Shown here piece after piece: positions 28,886-38,681 of a DNA stretch of 64,000 bases (position 1 is the stretch's first letter; each line of letters starts with the position of its first letter). This DNA is from Leishmania martiniquensis (Eukaryota > Euglenozoa > Kinetoplastea > Trypanosomatida > Trypanosomatidae), in the NCBI RefSeq assembly GCF_017916325.1, contig NC_090136.1:2501-66500 (forward strand), in the 5' to 3' direction. Below the pieces are notes generated by a model that made no database searches, was not told the DNA's origin, and saw only the letters and a program-made list of their open reading frames with translations. Position numbers and translations under genes: made by a program.

Positions 28886-29947
28886 TCAGAGGAGTACCCA
28901 CTCAGGGCAGTAGAGGTGATTCGACGCCGGGTACGGATCCTTGACGAACCACCGGGACGGGGCAACGACGCGGTGGAGTGCGGTGCGATTGAGGTATGCG
29001 CCCCACCACGAGAACGTCGAGTTGGCCATCACGACATCGTCGCACTGCGACATCATCAACAGTTCCAAGACATCGCGCGGCATCATCGACTCTGGCAGCG
29101 GAGGAGCAGCGGGCTTTGCCGAGCCCACGCTCGCCTCCGTCGCTGCGCACACAAGGCTGGCCCTCACAGCGTCTTTGTACTTGGTGCGAAAGTACCCCAC
29201 CACGGTGCGGCCAAAGCGCTCCTCATCGCAGAATACGAGCAGATGAAGGGGCGGCAGCAGCGGTGTGCCCGCCGCCGACGTGGGGGCCGAGTCCACGGGC
29301 GGCGGTGGCAGCGGAGACGGCGACCGCAAGAGCAGCCCGCCAAGCAGCTGCCGCACCGCCACGTCGTAGTAGTCGGCAACGTCGAGCTGCTCAAACGTAT
29401 CGGCAAACTCTGTGTAGTCGCCGCGCCGCACGTGCAGTGCCACACAGTGGCACGAGCCGCCGCCGTAGTACGCGGCGAGATGCTCACGGGCACAGCTCCA
29501 CAGCTCTGGTGGAATGACGGAGGACATGATCGGGTGGTCGTTGAAGAAGGCCTCGCTTTGGAAAAAGCCGATCATGTTGTAGACACAGGCCCGCTGCGCA
29601 TCGAGCCACATCTTCTGCACCGGCCGCTTCTCGGGTACGGACACGAGAGGCAGCGGCGGCAGCGGTGTCGAGGATGTGCACACTTGCACTCCGTGTCGGT
29701 CGAGGTTCCGAAAAAGAGAGTTCCAGTAGGTGGGGCGCGGGGCCCCGGCGCTGCTGCTGAACGGTGTGGCCTCCACGTAGGCCGGGATGCCAGTGCGGCG
29801 CGCGGTGGCCAACAGATTGGCAATGAGGAAAAGCTGGTTGCCCAAGCCTCCCACGATGTTGGTGGTGAGCAGTGCCTTTGCTGGTGCCGCGGACGAGGGG
29901 GTCGCCGCTGCCGCGCTGGCCGCAAGGACAGGAGTGGAGGCCCTCAT
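28886..29947 (-). CDS. FUT1: GT11 alpha-1,2-fucosyltransferase, kinetoplastid FUT1 type
   Basis: 353 residues. Family 11 glycosyltransferase motifs are intact: N-terminal GGLGNQLF (33-40), the donor-binding HVRRGDY (172-178) and NSTFSWWGAYLN (309-320). Pro-rich inserts at 208-235 and a low-complexity loop at 268-285 lengthen the protein. GT11 enzymes move fucose from GDP-fucose to galactose and are usually Golgi type II membrane proteins; here no membrane anchor is visible. The N-terminus (MRASTPVLAASAAAATPSSA) is Ala/Ser-rich with basic residues and no acids, like a mitochondrial presequence. This agrees with published work placing an essential FUT1 of this type in the mitochondrion of Leishmania and Trypanosoma. 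The ATG at 29947 was preferred over 30325 because the longer version adds spacer-like sequence before the presequence. Confidence 0.95.
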   Translation of the reverse strand: MRASTPVLAASAAAATPSSAAPAKALLTTNIVGGLGNQLFLIANLLATARRTGIPAYVEATPFSSSAGAPRPTYWNSLFRNLDRHGVQVCTSSTPLPPLPLVSVPEKRPVQKMWLDAQRACVYNMIGFFQSEAFFNDHPIMSSVIPPELWSCAREHLAAYYGGGSCHCVALHVRRGDYTEFADTFEQLDVADYYDVAVRQLLGGLLLRSPSPLPPPPVDSAPTSAAGTPLLPPLHLLVFCDEERFGRTVVGYFRTKYKDAVRASLVCAATEASVGSAKPAAPPLPESMMPRDVLELLMMSQCDDVVMANSTFSWWGAYLNRTALHRVVAPSRWFVKDPYPASNHLYCPEWVLL

Positions 29948-31047
29948 GATCGACAGCGATGGGTGGGGGGGGGGGGAGGGAGGCGTCGAGCTGCTGTGCC
30001 TGAGTATGTGGCAGAAGAGACGTAAAGAGGCAGTCCTGTGCTGCAGCAATGCTGATGAGTCGCACGTCACTAAAGGAAGGGGGGACTCGCTGCTGACGAT
30101 GCAGGGCCCTCGGGTAGGCACGGGCACACACGTGCTAGGCTTGCTATCGACGTCACCCACTGTCGGTCCGAACGTAGGCGAAGGGCCCTTGATCAGATGC
30201 AGAGCACATACACGCGGTAATTTACTGGGCAGGGCGCGCGATCGTGGGTGAAAGGGTGGAGGTTGTAAGGGCCATGAGAGTCGTCGTGGAGGCACAGACA
30301 TACGCGCGCAGAGACGCGGTGACAAAGAGAGAAACGATGGGGCGTGCCGAAGCAGTCAAGGCGGTGAAGAAAGAAAACAAATGTGTGCCAAGGGAGCGAA
30401 ACGGACGCGGTCCGCCACGGTGTGATGGCGCCGCCGCCAGCGCAGACCTCCCTCCCTCCCCCCTACCGCCCTCTGGTTCCCTTCCTCATATCCAACTGCC
30501 CCCCCACCCTCCGCCACTCACAGGGCAGTCGCGCGTGCGGCTCGGCATGCGAAGCCCTCTGGAAAATGCGCCACGAGAAAAAAAGAAGAGAGGCGAAGGG
30601 GACGACGCAGAAGGGAGTGTGTGTGTGTGTGTGCGTGTTGATGAGGAACAGCAGAAGACCGGCACGCGCGCGCGGACCTGTGCTGCCCCTACGCCGCGCT
30701 CCACAGACACGCTCGCCTTGACTCACTCATTGAGAAAGAGAGAGACGCCCAAAAAGGCGCGTGCATCGTCGCATGCTTGCCCAGTGGATCTGTCTTTTTA
30801 TATTGGCGGTCTTGAGCAATTACACGACGGCCAAGACAGCCTAGACGCTGCCCACAGTGATGAGGACGCATACACAGCCCGGCATACCCCTACACAGGCG
30901 CCCACATCACCAAAGAGCGCTCGACTCTCCGGGGAGACGGCCGACCACGCACACACGCGCACACACACATCAACAATCAAAAGAGAAGAGAGGAGAGGAG
31001 GCGGTGTGGTCCCACCGGAAAAGCAGTGAAGCGCTGCAGCCCGCCGT
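29948..31047. other. Spacer between fucosyltransferase and glutaredoxin genes
   Basis: Non-coding. A G13-type run at about 29964-29976 becomes a C-rich block in the 5' UTR; no AG lies between it and the ATG, so the acceptor is upstream (candidates at 29991-29992 or 30000-30001). The right side is the glutaredoxin 3' UTR, with TG and AC runs near 30618-30634 and 30951-30969. Confidence 0.5.
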
Positions 31048-31650
31048 CTATGGCTTCGTATCCCGATGCCGGATGCCCTTTTCATTCAGCAGCATCTGTA
31101 AATCGCCGCTCTCCGCCATCTTCAGAATGATGTCAACGCCGCCGGCGAACTGGCCCTTCACAAACACCTGCGGGATCGTCGGCCACTCGCTTACCTCCTT
31201 CACGTAGCTGCGCACCACCGGGTGGGCAAGCACGTCGAACGACGTGTACTCCACCCCCAGCGCCTCCATCACGTCGATCATGCGCTTTGAGAAGGCGCAC
31301 ATTGGCGCTTCCGGAACGCCCTTGATAAAGACGACGATATCCTCGTCGCGAATCGTGTCGAGGATGTCCTTCTTGATCGCAGCGATCTCGTCCTCGGCGA
31401 GGTCACTGGCCACCAGGCGTGGCTGAAAATCTGGGTGCGTCTCCTCCACGTCCGTATCGCCACCCGGCACTGGCGGTGCCTCCTTCGTCGGCGCGGCAGG
31501 CGCCAACCGCACCGGGCTTCCGCTGCACACCGAGCGCGTCGTCCAAGACAGGGCGCGATTCGGCAGCGCCACGAACGATGTGCCAGCCATCACCGGCACG
31601 GTGCGCATGAGCACGCTGCGAGAGAGCATCCGCACTTGACCTCCTCGCAT
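31048..31650 (-). CDS. Mitochondrial monothiol glutaredoxin (1-C-Grx)
   Basis: 200 residues. A basic, Ser/Ala-rich presequence (about 1-50) is followed by an acidic linker and a monothiol glutaredoxin domain at about 86-190: VVFIKG (106-111), active-site CAFS (118-121), WPTIPQVF (157-164) and GG-D (170-173) for glutathione binding. The usual motif is CGFS; Ala replaces Gly, and as I recall the related trypanosome 1-C-Grx1 has CAYS, so this is a lineage feature. The family binds a glutathione-coordinated 2Fe-2S cluster and serves iron-sulfur assembly in mitochondria. The first ATG in frame is at 31650; the codon three further up is TTG. Assignment is confident. Confidence 0.96.
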   Translation of the reverse strand: MRGGQVRMLSRSVLMRTVPVMAGTSFVALPNRALSWTTRSVCSGSPVRLAPAAPTKEAPPVPGGDTDVEETHPDFQPRLVASDLAEDEIAAIKKDILDTIRDEDIVVFIKGVPEAPMCAFSKRMIDVMEALGVEYTSFDVLAHPVVRSYVKEVSEWPTIPQVFVKGQFAGGVDIILKMAESGDLQMLLNEKGIRHRDTKP

Positions 31651-32961
31651 GGTAGCCAAGGGAGCAGCGCCACGAAACGGTCAAAAAAAGAGCGCTGCAC
31701 AGTGAAAGGAGTGCCGATGGGCAGAGGTACACACGTTTGCGCGGTCGCCGTGGGACCGGTGGGACCACTCCGATATGGGTCAAGCGCCCCGCGTCTGTGT
31801 TGCTGCAGCAGCCCTCGAAGGCGCGTGCGCGCGTGTGCACGTGCCTGTACGTCTATCGGTGGATAGGCCCCGGCAGTCGGAATGATTGAGCGGGTGGGGA
31901 CTGGACGCGAAAAGACGGAGGGTAAAGAGCCACGACGCGCGCAGTGCACACATGCAGTCTCCCCTTCAACGAATTGCCCCCCTCTGTCTGTGTCTGTTTG
32001 CACGCGCGAGCGTCTATCCGTGTATACGGCCCAGCCGTGTCCTGCGGTGCTGAGCGTGAGAAAAGAGTTTCGGCCGCTGTGGTGATGCTCAGCTGTCCAC
32101 GGCACGGGCGCAAAAAAAAAAGGCGAGTGCGACACCGCAATGGCAGGGGCGAAAGGCGGGGGGAGATCGAGAGGATCGAGCCATTGCTCGGTCAGCGCAT
32201 GCGCGCATCTGGGCACGCACCCGTGAGTTGGGCACACCCAAAAAGGGGTGGAAACTCGGAGAGGAGCGGAGGAGGTGCAGAGACAGCGAGGTCAGCACAG
32301 GTGGAAAGAGGCGCCTGCTCCCTCCCCCACACACACACACACGCACTGCCTCTCGCCACGGTCGCTACGGCCGCTACCCACGCCCTCTCGGCAGCAGCAG
32401 CGGCGGTGGCAGTGGCTTAAAACATCTGCGAGGGTGGAAGTAAGGGGGGAGTGGGGGAGACGTGCGTGTGGGTGCGCACTCGTCTCGCTCACGCCAACCC
32501 TTTTTTTTTTACTCTTCCCGGCAGTGCGTGGGCTTCATGCGAAAAACGTTGGCGGTATGTCTAATACAGGAAGAGCCATGGAGCGCACTGGACGGAGAGG
32601 CGGTGAAATGGAGGAAGGGGGATGAGTGCATGCGAGGCGCACGCGTGTGTGCAGTGAAGGGGGGAGGGAAGCTGCCTGGAGGAGTGCTCATGAGAAACAC
32701 GTCGAGAGACACGGGAGAGCGAACGCTTCGAAGCCCTCATCAAACCACCCCCATGCCTCCCCAGCGCACCGCTTCCGCATAATCGCTCCTGCCGCCATCC
32801 CCCCTCCTCCTCCTCCGTTTGCGAGCATCACGGCAAGAGAGAGGTGCAGTCGTGATACGCCTCTCCTCGCCTCCCTCGCTCTTTGCCTTCCGCCCAGCCC
32901 CCTCAAGCGGCGCCCTCGGCCACCACAATCGCCGCTCTCTGCGCTGCCCTGCCAATCGAGA
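31651..32961. other. Spacer, no gene seen
   Basis: Non-coding. AC run at about 32328-32342, T-rich run at 32500-32511, and plus-strand purine-rich blocks at 32240-32275 and 32615-32665. The 3' UTR of the Pro/Ser-rich gene at 32962 should lie on the right. No repeat copy seen. Confidence 0.5.
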
Positions 32962-35004
32962 TCACTGGTCGCTGTCGCTCTCAATTAAAAGCTGCTGGAA
33001 CCCTGACCTCTTTTTAGGCCCCTGCGGCGGAGGTCTCGCAGCAGCAGATGCACCGTTGTGGTGGACGGAGGAAGCTGTGTGGCTAGGCGGTTGCGACGGC
33101 CGAGGCACTGAGGTGAGGTTGATGGAGGTGGGGGCAGGCACCTGCGCCTTCATCGTCACCAGCTCAGTTTCTGGGGGTACCGTCGGCGGCACTTTGGCGA
33201 CGAGAATGTGCTCAGCGCGGCCGCGCACTGGTACCTTCACAAGCGGCTGCGCCTCAGGTGACAGCCTCGGCCTGCTTGGTGGATGCACCGGTGACCCCGC
33301 AGCCGTGTCTGTGGGCCATGCACTGCCCAGTGTTGACGCGGACTCGACAGGCCCACGGGCGCGCTCCGGCGTCCCCTCTCCCTTTTGTGTCTCGGCTGTC
33401 TCAGTGTCCGCGATAAGCTGCTGTTCTTTCACGGCACCAAAGACTCCCTCAGCCCCCTCTGGCGCAGCGGCTTGCTCCATTGTGGAGCAGAGCCGCGGCG
33501 ACAATGGTGGCACCGACTCTGACGAAGCCGCCGGCGGGGCGAGCTCCGCCAAGAACTGCCGCTCCTGTGTGCTGGGCGACGCGAGGAGAGAACAGCGGGC
33601 GGAGTTGATGGCGGCTGAGGCCGCTGGCTCCGACCAGGCACCAGCGTTACTGCTGTCGGCATTCATCAGCGCTGTGTTCGTCGGCGGCGGCTGAGGCAGC
33701 AGTGACTGCAATGGCAGAGACTCTGAATAGGTGGGCGTGGGTGCCGACGTGCCTGGAGGTGTTGTGGTCTCTGGAAGTCCCAGCGGCGCAGTGGTTACTG
33801 CGTGCTCGTGAGTCTCGCCCTCCGTCGCCTCCTTCTTGGCCCATTTCATCCGCTCTTCGCGCACCTCACTATGCTGAGTGGACGGCGACGGAGACGTGGC
33901 CGCCGTGGACGTCTTTCCCCGCGCCCCTAGCGTGGCACCCCTGGACGACGACGACGGCCGCTTCGGCGGAGGCGGCGCGTACTGGTATGTGTTCGCCTTC
34001 TCCATGCTGGCTTGGAAGAGATGCGTATCGATGCCGAGGTAGCGCTTCTCCTCCGGGGTGAAGTAGACAGCGACTAGCTCGTGCATAGCGCCGTGCAGGA
34101 CCTCCAGCGCGTCCTGGACCGATTCCACGGCGGACTGCTGTGGAGGTGTAGGCCTGTAGGCAAGTCGAACCTCGCCACGCGACTCCTTGCAGTTGCGAGG
34201 GTCCGTGCGCATCGCCTGCGTCACCTGATAGGCCATGTTTTTGCGGCACTCGTGCAACTCCGCCACCTCGTCGTAGAGGTCGACCAACTTCTTTGTGACG
34301 CTGTTACGGTAACGGGCACGCTCGGTGGACGTTGTGTAGCCGGGACGGACCTCTGCAATGCCGCCGCTGCGATGTGACTGCCGGGCACTTGAGGCCGAAT
34401 GCGGTGGCGGTGACCTGCCGCAGGAATGCCGCACTGCAGTCACGCTGGCAGCCCCGCCGGTCACCGCTCCTCGTACTCGTTTGCCGGCACCCTCACTGTC
34501 CCGCTGAGCTCGCAGTGCGGCTGAGGGAGGTGATGCCTCCGTATAGAAGAGCGCGCATGGCTGTCGCGTAGCAGTAGAGGAGGAGCTCAGCATCACCTCT
34601 TCCGCCTTCGATGCGGGCACCGCCACACCACCTGTAGACGATGAAGTACGGGCAGTCGTGAAGGCTGCCACGCTCTTCAAGGGGGTGTAGTAAGCGTGCG
34701 CTGTGCTGCTGTTGTAACCGTCGTTGCTGCAGTCAAGAGGGGCTGCCGCGGCCGCCAGGTCGGGGACGCGAGACAGCGCCCTGGGTGACTTCATGAGCGA
34801 TTCCGTCCACCGTGGCGGTCGGTACTCAACGACGGGTGTCGTCAGTATGGCGCTGATGTTGCGTGCCCGGTCGCGGCGGCGCAGCGGCAGCAGCGTCATA
34901 GCGCCCGAGGGGGCGGTGCCATCGACCGCACCGTGGTGCTGTGTGTGTCGATTGTCGTGACGCGGTCGCTGGCGATGCGATGACTCCGGCTGGCCAAAGT
35001 ACAT
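32962..35004 (-). CDS. Ser/Pro-rich protein with one helical core, function unknown
   Basis: 680 residues, mostly low complexity (Ser, Ala, Pro, Thr) and probably disordered. A structured core lies at about 228-340: a helix with KKLVDLYDEVAELHECRKN, a DPRN...RGEVRLAY segment, then a second helix ending in YFTPEEKRYLGIDTHLF. The neighbouring upstream gene has a core with the same order of landmarks, so they may be diverged paralogs. No enzyme motif or membrane span. The C-terminus ends in basic residues plus an acidic tail (KKRSGFQQLLIESDSD). Such proteins in trypanosomatids are often cytoskeletal, but nothing here proves it. The ATG at 35004 was preferred because the 44 residues above it look like spacer. 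Confidence 0.8.
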   Translation of the reverse strand: MYFGQPESSHRQRPRHDNRHTQHHGAVDGTAPSGAMTLLPLRRRDRARNISAILTTPVVEYRPPRWTESLMKSPRALSRVPDLAAAAAPLDCSNDGYNSSTAHAYYTPLKSVAAFTTARTSSSTGGVAVPASKAEEVMLSSSSTATRQPCALFYTEASPPSAALRAQRDSEGAGKRVRGAVTGGAASVTAVRHSCGRSPPPHSASSARQSHRSGGIAEVRPGYTTSTERARYRNSVTKKLVDLYDEVAELHECRKNMAYQVTQAMRTDPRNCKESRGEVRLAYRPTPPQQSAVESVQDALEVLHGAMHELVAVYFTPEEKRYLGIDTHLFQASMEKANTYQYAPPPPKRPSSSSRGATLGARGKTSTAATSPSPSTQHSEVREERMKWAKKEATEGETHEHAVTTAPLGLPETTTPPGTSAPTPTYSESLPLQSLLPQPPPTNTALMNADSSNAGAWSEPAASAAINSARCSLLASPSTQERQFLAELAPPAASSESVPPLSPRLCSTMEQAAAPEGAEGVFGAVKEQQLIADTETAETQKGEGTPERARGPVESASTLGSAWPTDTAAGSPVHPPSRPRLSPEAQPLVKVPVRGRAEHILVAKVPPTVPPETELVTMKAQVPAPTSINLTSVPRPSQPPSHTASSVHHNGASAAARPPPQGPKKRSGFQQLLIESDSDQ

Positions 35005-36256
35005 GGCGCTGATGGGTGAAGACGTGCGTGCGCGTATGTGTGCGGAGATGTGCAGCGCCTGTGAGAGTGGGCAGGAAGCGACCAAGACGATAGACACGCG
35101 TGCAGTTGTCGCGGTGGAGTGAGAGGAGATAGACAACGGCGAGGGTCAACTCCTGGGGACGGGGGTGGGAGAGGGAGTAGGGAGTAGGGGAGTAGGGGAG
35201 TAGGGGAGCGACTGTGCGCCGTGGCCTTTGAGTGGGCAATGAGAAGGGAGGTACGGCGAGGGTGAAGCAGAGGAGGAGAGAGGGAGGGCGCGGCAGATGG
35301 TAAGGGAGCGCATGCAACGCCGACGCTGATGTAGCTGTTGCTGTGGATGCGGCTGCAGGGTGGCGTCGCAACAACGCGGAATCCGCAAGCCAAGTAAAGC
35401 GGAGAGAGAAGTGCCGCTGGAGAGTGCGAGGGTGTCTGTGACGCTTTTTTTTGGGGGGCGAGTGAGTGGGCTGTGCACGAGTGGGTGCGCTCCACGAAAA
35501 GGATTTCGTTTCTCTGTTCGAAGCCCAACAAGAGAGCCGAAACCGCGCAGGAGCCACGGCGGGTGCTGGCGAAGGTGAACGGGTGAGAAGGGGCCTACCC
35601 GCGGCGTTGCGAGCCTGCACGATGCAGAGCGTAAAGCGTACGAGACGAAGGAGAGGAACAGAAGCATGAGAGGGAGGGAGGGAGGGAGAGAGAGAGATAG
35701 AGGCCGCGGCCCACAGCCTGTCTCCGCGTCACCAGTGTTGGCCTAATGAGATGTGTCAGGACGCGCGACGCGCTTGACGCGCACCTCTTTTCATGGGCCT
35801 ACGCATGCACGCGTGACGGCGCAGCTGCAACCGATGCGCATGTCCCCGCTCACGAGGAACTTTTCCGTGACGGATGACGTGATGGCCCCCGACTACCGCT
35901 ACCTCTCCACCCTGCACGTAATGCTCCGGGCGCCCCTTCTCTCGCGCGCTCTTGCTCGTTCGCTGCGGTGGAGGACTTCGAGAGAGAGGGAGAGGGGGGG
36001 GCTGCGTGCGCCTGCAGATCCGTGGGCGGCACCACATGCGCATCGGAGAAGGGACACAGCCAACGGTGCGCTGAAACATATAAGAAGGAAAGCGGCGGCC
36101 GCGCAGAAAGACGTAGCACGCACACGCGCACACCTCTTCACTCCTTCAACGAAGTCTTCCGACCCCCTCCCCTCCTTAAACGATGGCATCGAAGGGGAGA
36201 CAGACGCGGACAACCATGATGGCACCCGTGAGGCCGAGCAGCTTCCTCCGACCTCC
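35005..36256. other. Spacer with short GGGGAGTA repeats
   Basis: Non-coding. A short tandem repeat of GGGGAGTA type lies at about 35175-35207 and a GGGA/GAGA block at 35671-35700; both are pyrimidine-rich on the transcript and could supply the splice signal for the Ser/Pro-rich gene. The right part is the presumed 3' UTR of the next gene. Confidence 0.5.
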
Positions 36257-37468
36257 TCAGCGGCGCGACCGCGTCGAGCTGGAGCCGGCCAGCTCACTCG
36301 CAGACGCCGATGAAGCTGTCGAAGATGCAGACGACGACCTCGGCGCGGAGACGCACCCTCCACTAGCGCGCTGCACTGGCGCTGCTGCCCCAGCCGATGG
36401 CGACGCACCATCCTCGCTTGGCCATCTCTCCCTCTCTCCTTCGCTTTGCGCCTTCAGCTCTCTCACCCGCAGCTGATACTGCTGGCGCAGCTCCTCCAAA
36501 AGCGGATCGTCAGCGGCTCCCCGGCTCTCACCGGAAGACTTGCCGCTGCCAACCCGGCGGCTGGACTTGGAGCTCACCAGCCCCGCTAAGTCGCCGCTGC
36601 AGTCGCGATGGCGCGGCGCGTGGTTGCTGTGATGGGGAGGACTTTGGTGCTCGCGGGGGGTCTGGACGGCAGCTGCGGCAGCAGCAGGAGCACTAGGCGT
36701 GGAAGGCCTTATCTGACCACTTGCTGCTGCCCCCGCACACGATGAAGCCGACGCGGCCCTCGCTGGCAATGCGCGCTGCGTCGATGTAGAGGTGCTCCGC
36801 GAGCGTGACGCAACCACCTCTCGGTCGATGTCCGGCGCGCGCAGATACGCCGGGTTCGCGCCCATCGAGATCTTCTCCGCATCCGACAAAAAATGTGCGG
36901 CGAAGCGGACGGATGTGTTGCGAAGAAGCTGCAGTGTGTCCTCCATCTCATTCAGTATGTCCTCCTGCATAGCAATTTGATGGGCGGCGGAAAGGGGAAT
37001 GGGAATGCCGTCTGGTATGCTGTCACGTCGACTGAGGTGGCACTCTCCCCGCACGTCCGCCAGAAGGTCGGGGTGCAGCTGCATTGCCGTCCTCCACACC
37101 GGGCGTAGCTGCGTGCGCATGGACGAGTGCAGCGACTCAACATTGTTGTGAAACTCCGCATAGCTGCGCACCGCCTCGTCCCGCACCCACGCTGCGTCCT
37201 CAAAGGTATCTATACTGCTCTGCACCGCCACCTCCGTCAGCATTGGCCGCGCAGAGGGGGCGTTGGCAGGCCGGGTCGCCCGCCCCGTCGCGTCATCGCA
37301 CGACGCCTCGCCCACGCTGCTGAGCGCGCGGAGCAGCGGCGATGCAGACGGCTGCGTTAGCACCGTCACGATGGCATCGCGCACAGGCAGCGGCACATTC
37401 GCCCAGTCGCCGTCGCCGTGCGCCACTGCTCTCACCAGGCGAGAGACACTAGGCTCTCTAGCGGGCAT
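36257..37468 (-). CDS. Helical-core protein with low-complexity tail, function unknown
   Basis: 403 residues. A structured N-terminal half (about 1-215) is followed by a Ser/Ala/Arg-rich tail with one further helix (LLEELRQQYQLRVRELKAQ). The core at 90-212 has a helix (RDEAVRSYAEFHNNVESLHSSM), an HPDLLADVRGECHLS segment, and a helix leading into HFLSDAEKISMGANPAYLR. These match in order the landmarks of the core in the next gene downstream (32962-35004). No enzyme motif, signal peptide or membrane span was recognised. The first true ATG in frame is 37468. A structural role is possible but unproven. Confidence 0.82.
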   Translation of the reverse strand: MPAREPSVSRLVRAVAHGDGDWANVPLPVRDAIVTVLTQPSASPLLRALSSVGEASCDDATGRATRPANAPSARPMLTEVAVQSSIDTFEDAAWVRDEAVRSYAEFHNNVESLHSSMRTQLRPVWRTAMQLHPDLLADVRGECHLSRRDSIPDGIPIPLSAAHQIAMQEDILNEMEDTLQLLRNTSVRFAAHFLSDAEKISMGANPAYLRAPDIDREVVASRSRSTSTSTQRALPARAASASSCAGAAASGQIRPSTPSAPAAAAAAVQTPREHQSPPHHSNHAPRHRDCSGDLAGLVSSKSSRRVGSGKSSGESRGAADDPLLEELRQQYQLRVRELKAQSEGERERWPSEDGASPSAGAAAPVQRASGGCVSAPRSSSASSTASSASASELAGSSSTRSRR

Positions 37469-38432
37469 ACTCCGCCGCCACAGCTCTCTCGACAACGTAT
37501 GAGCGTATGCGGGGGTGGGGGCAAAGTGGTGGTGGATGCGGGCGCCTCTTCTCCTCCTCCCCCAATGCGTGTGTATGTGCGTGTGTATCTAAGCTGCGCT
37601 CACGCACACGCACGCAGAGAGAGAAAAAAAAAAAGTAGAGGTCATCAGAGAGAGGTGGGCTAAGGCTGAGAAAGGTGCAGGCGGTGGTGTCTGCGCTGCG
37701 GCAAGTTCATGCACGCAGACACGTAGATGCGCGAGCGGTGCGCCTCTCGCCCTCCTCTCATCGAGCACTCCCCCTCCCAAATATCGGCGCACACACACAC
37801 GCAGAGACACAAATGAGCGTCTGCGTAGCAGCAATGATGCCGCAACGTGCAACGGCACGTGGCGATGCGTGCGTGTGGGGGGAGGGGGAGAGCCAGAGAG
37901 GCAATGCGCTAGACAGAAGCACGACTTGCCCCCATCCGAGACGATGTTGAGCCCCGCCAACGTCCACATGCGAAGGAGTTGGAGAGACGGGGCACCCTCC
38001 CCCCTCTCCCTCTCTCTCGAGGAGGGAAGAAGAATCGCCTCACGCAGCCTTCAGTAAATATTTTTTTGCCGTCAACAACTTCATTCGGTGTGCTATCGAA
38101 CATCGGTTGCGCACCAAGATGGGCACAGAGCGTCACCGCGCCCCATCACCGCACACAAGGGGGGAGGGGGGCGCAGGCCCGCCACACCAGTCCCCAGCTG
38201 AGGGGAGGGCGAGCAGAGGCATGAGAGAAGAAATACGGTAAAGACGGCGCCGAGATTGTCGGACGTGGAAGGGGGAAGGGAGCACATGGGCTCCTCAGCG
38301 CTGTCTCGTGCGCCGGCGACTGCTCCAGCCTCACCCTCCCCCTGCCCTCACCCGCCGTCTTCGCTCACTTCGTGCCCGCATAGCGTACGCCCCAGCCGAT
38401 GCCCTCTTTTTTTTCCCCAATGCGCATCGCTT
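37469..38432. other. Spacer with a diverged SIDER-like copy
   Basis: Non-coding. Contains an A12 run near 37624-37635, an AC run near 37791-37802, and the diverged repeat copy D at 38065-38190. The rest is the presumed 3' UTR of the 82-residue gene. Confidence 0.55.
38065..38190 (+). repeat. Diverged dispersed repeat copy D (SIDER-like)
   Basis: Aligns by eye with 14350-14500 of copy A: shared blocks include TTCATTCGGTGTGCT versus TTCACTCGGCGTGCT, a GTGCACC/GCGCACC block, GCGCCCCATCACCGC, and GGGGCGCAGGCCCG versus GTGGCGCAGGCCCG. It is clearly more diverged than copies A to C and lies in a presumed 3' UTR. Confidence 0.65.
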
Positions 38433-38681
38433 TCACTGCGCTCCATCACACTCGAGCGTCACGAAGACGTGCTGCCCATCTTCCAGCACGTCGCACACGC
38501 GGGCCTCTAAGTCGCACTGCACGCCACCCTCCTTCCGAATGGAGACCGGCGGGCCGAAGCGCTTGCCGAATGAAGCGTCGTAGTGTATCATCGCGGCGTT
38601 GCCGAGCCACACCACCTGCTGCGTCCCATCGCCACACTGCAGAGGAATAATCTTCTCCCGCACGTGAACGGTAATCTTCAT
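38433..38681 (-). CDS. 82-residue ubiquitin-like-fold candidate resembling PAR-3 CR1
   Basis: A complete small protein. It starts MKITVHVREKIIPLQCGDG and ends with DLEARVCDVLEDGQHVFVTL. The beginning strand pair with a CGDG turn, a central helix, and the DL...CDV...D....VFV ending follow the layout of the N-terminal CR1/DIX-like domain of PAR-3 (MKVTVxFG...VPCxDG...DLDDxLxDVxDD). BILBO1, a trypanosome flagellar-pocket protein, also has a ubiquitin-like N-domain. The similarity is by eye and the match is to a fold, not proof of function. The ATG at 38681 was chosen because the conserved strand starts there; upstream sequence is spacer-like. It may act as a small self-associating adaptor. Confidence 0.75.
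   Translation of the reverse strand: MKITVHVREKIIPLQCGDGTQQVVWLGNAAMIHYDASFGKRFGPPVSIRKEGGVQCDLEARVCDVLEDGQHVFVTLECDGAQ

Noticed and set aside
28805..30025. Plus-strand open frame of 406 codons opposite the fucosyltransferase gene
   Set aside because: Antisense shadow; the minus strand carries all GT11 motifs.
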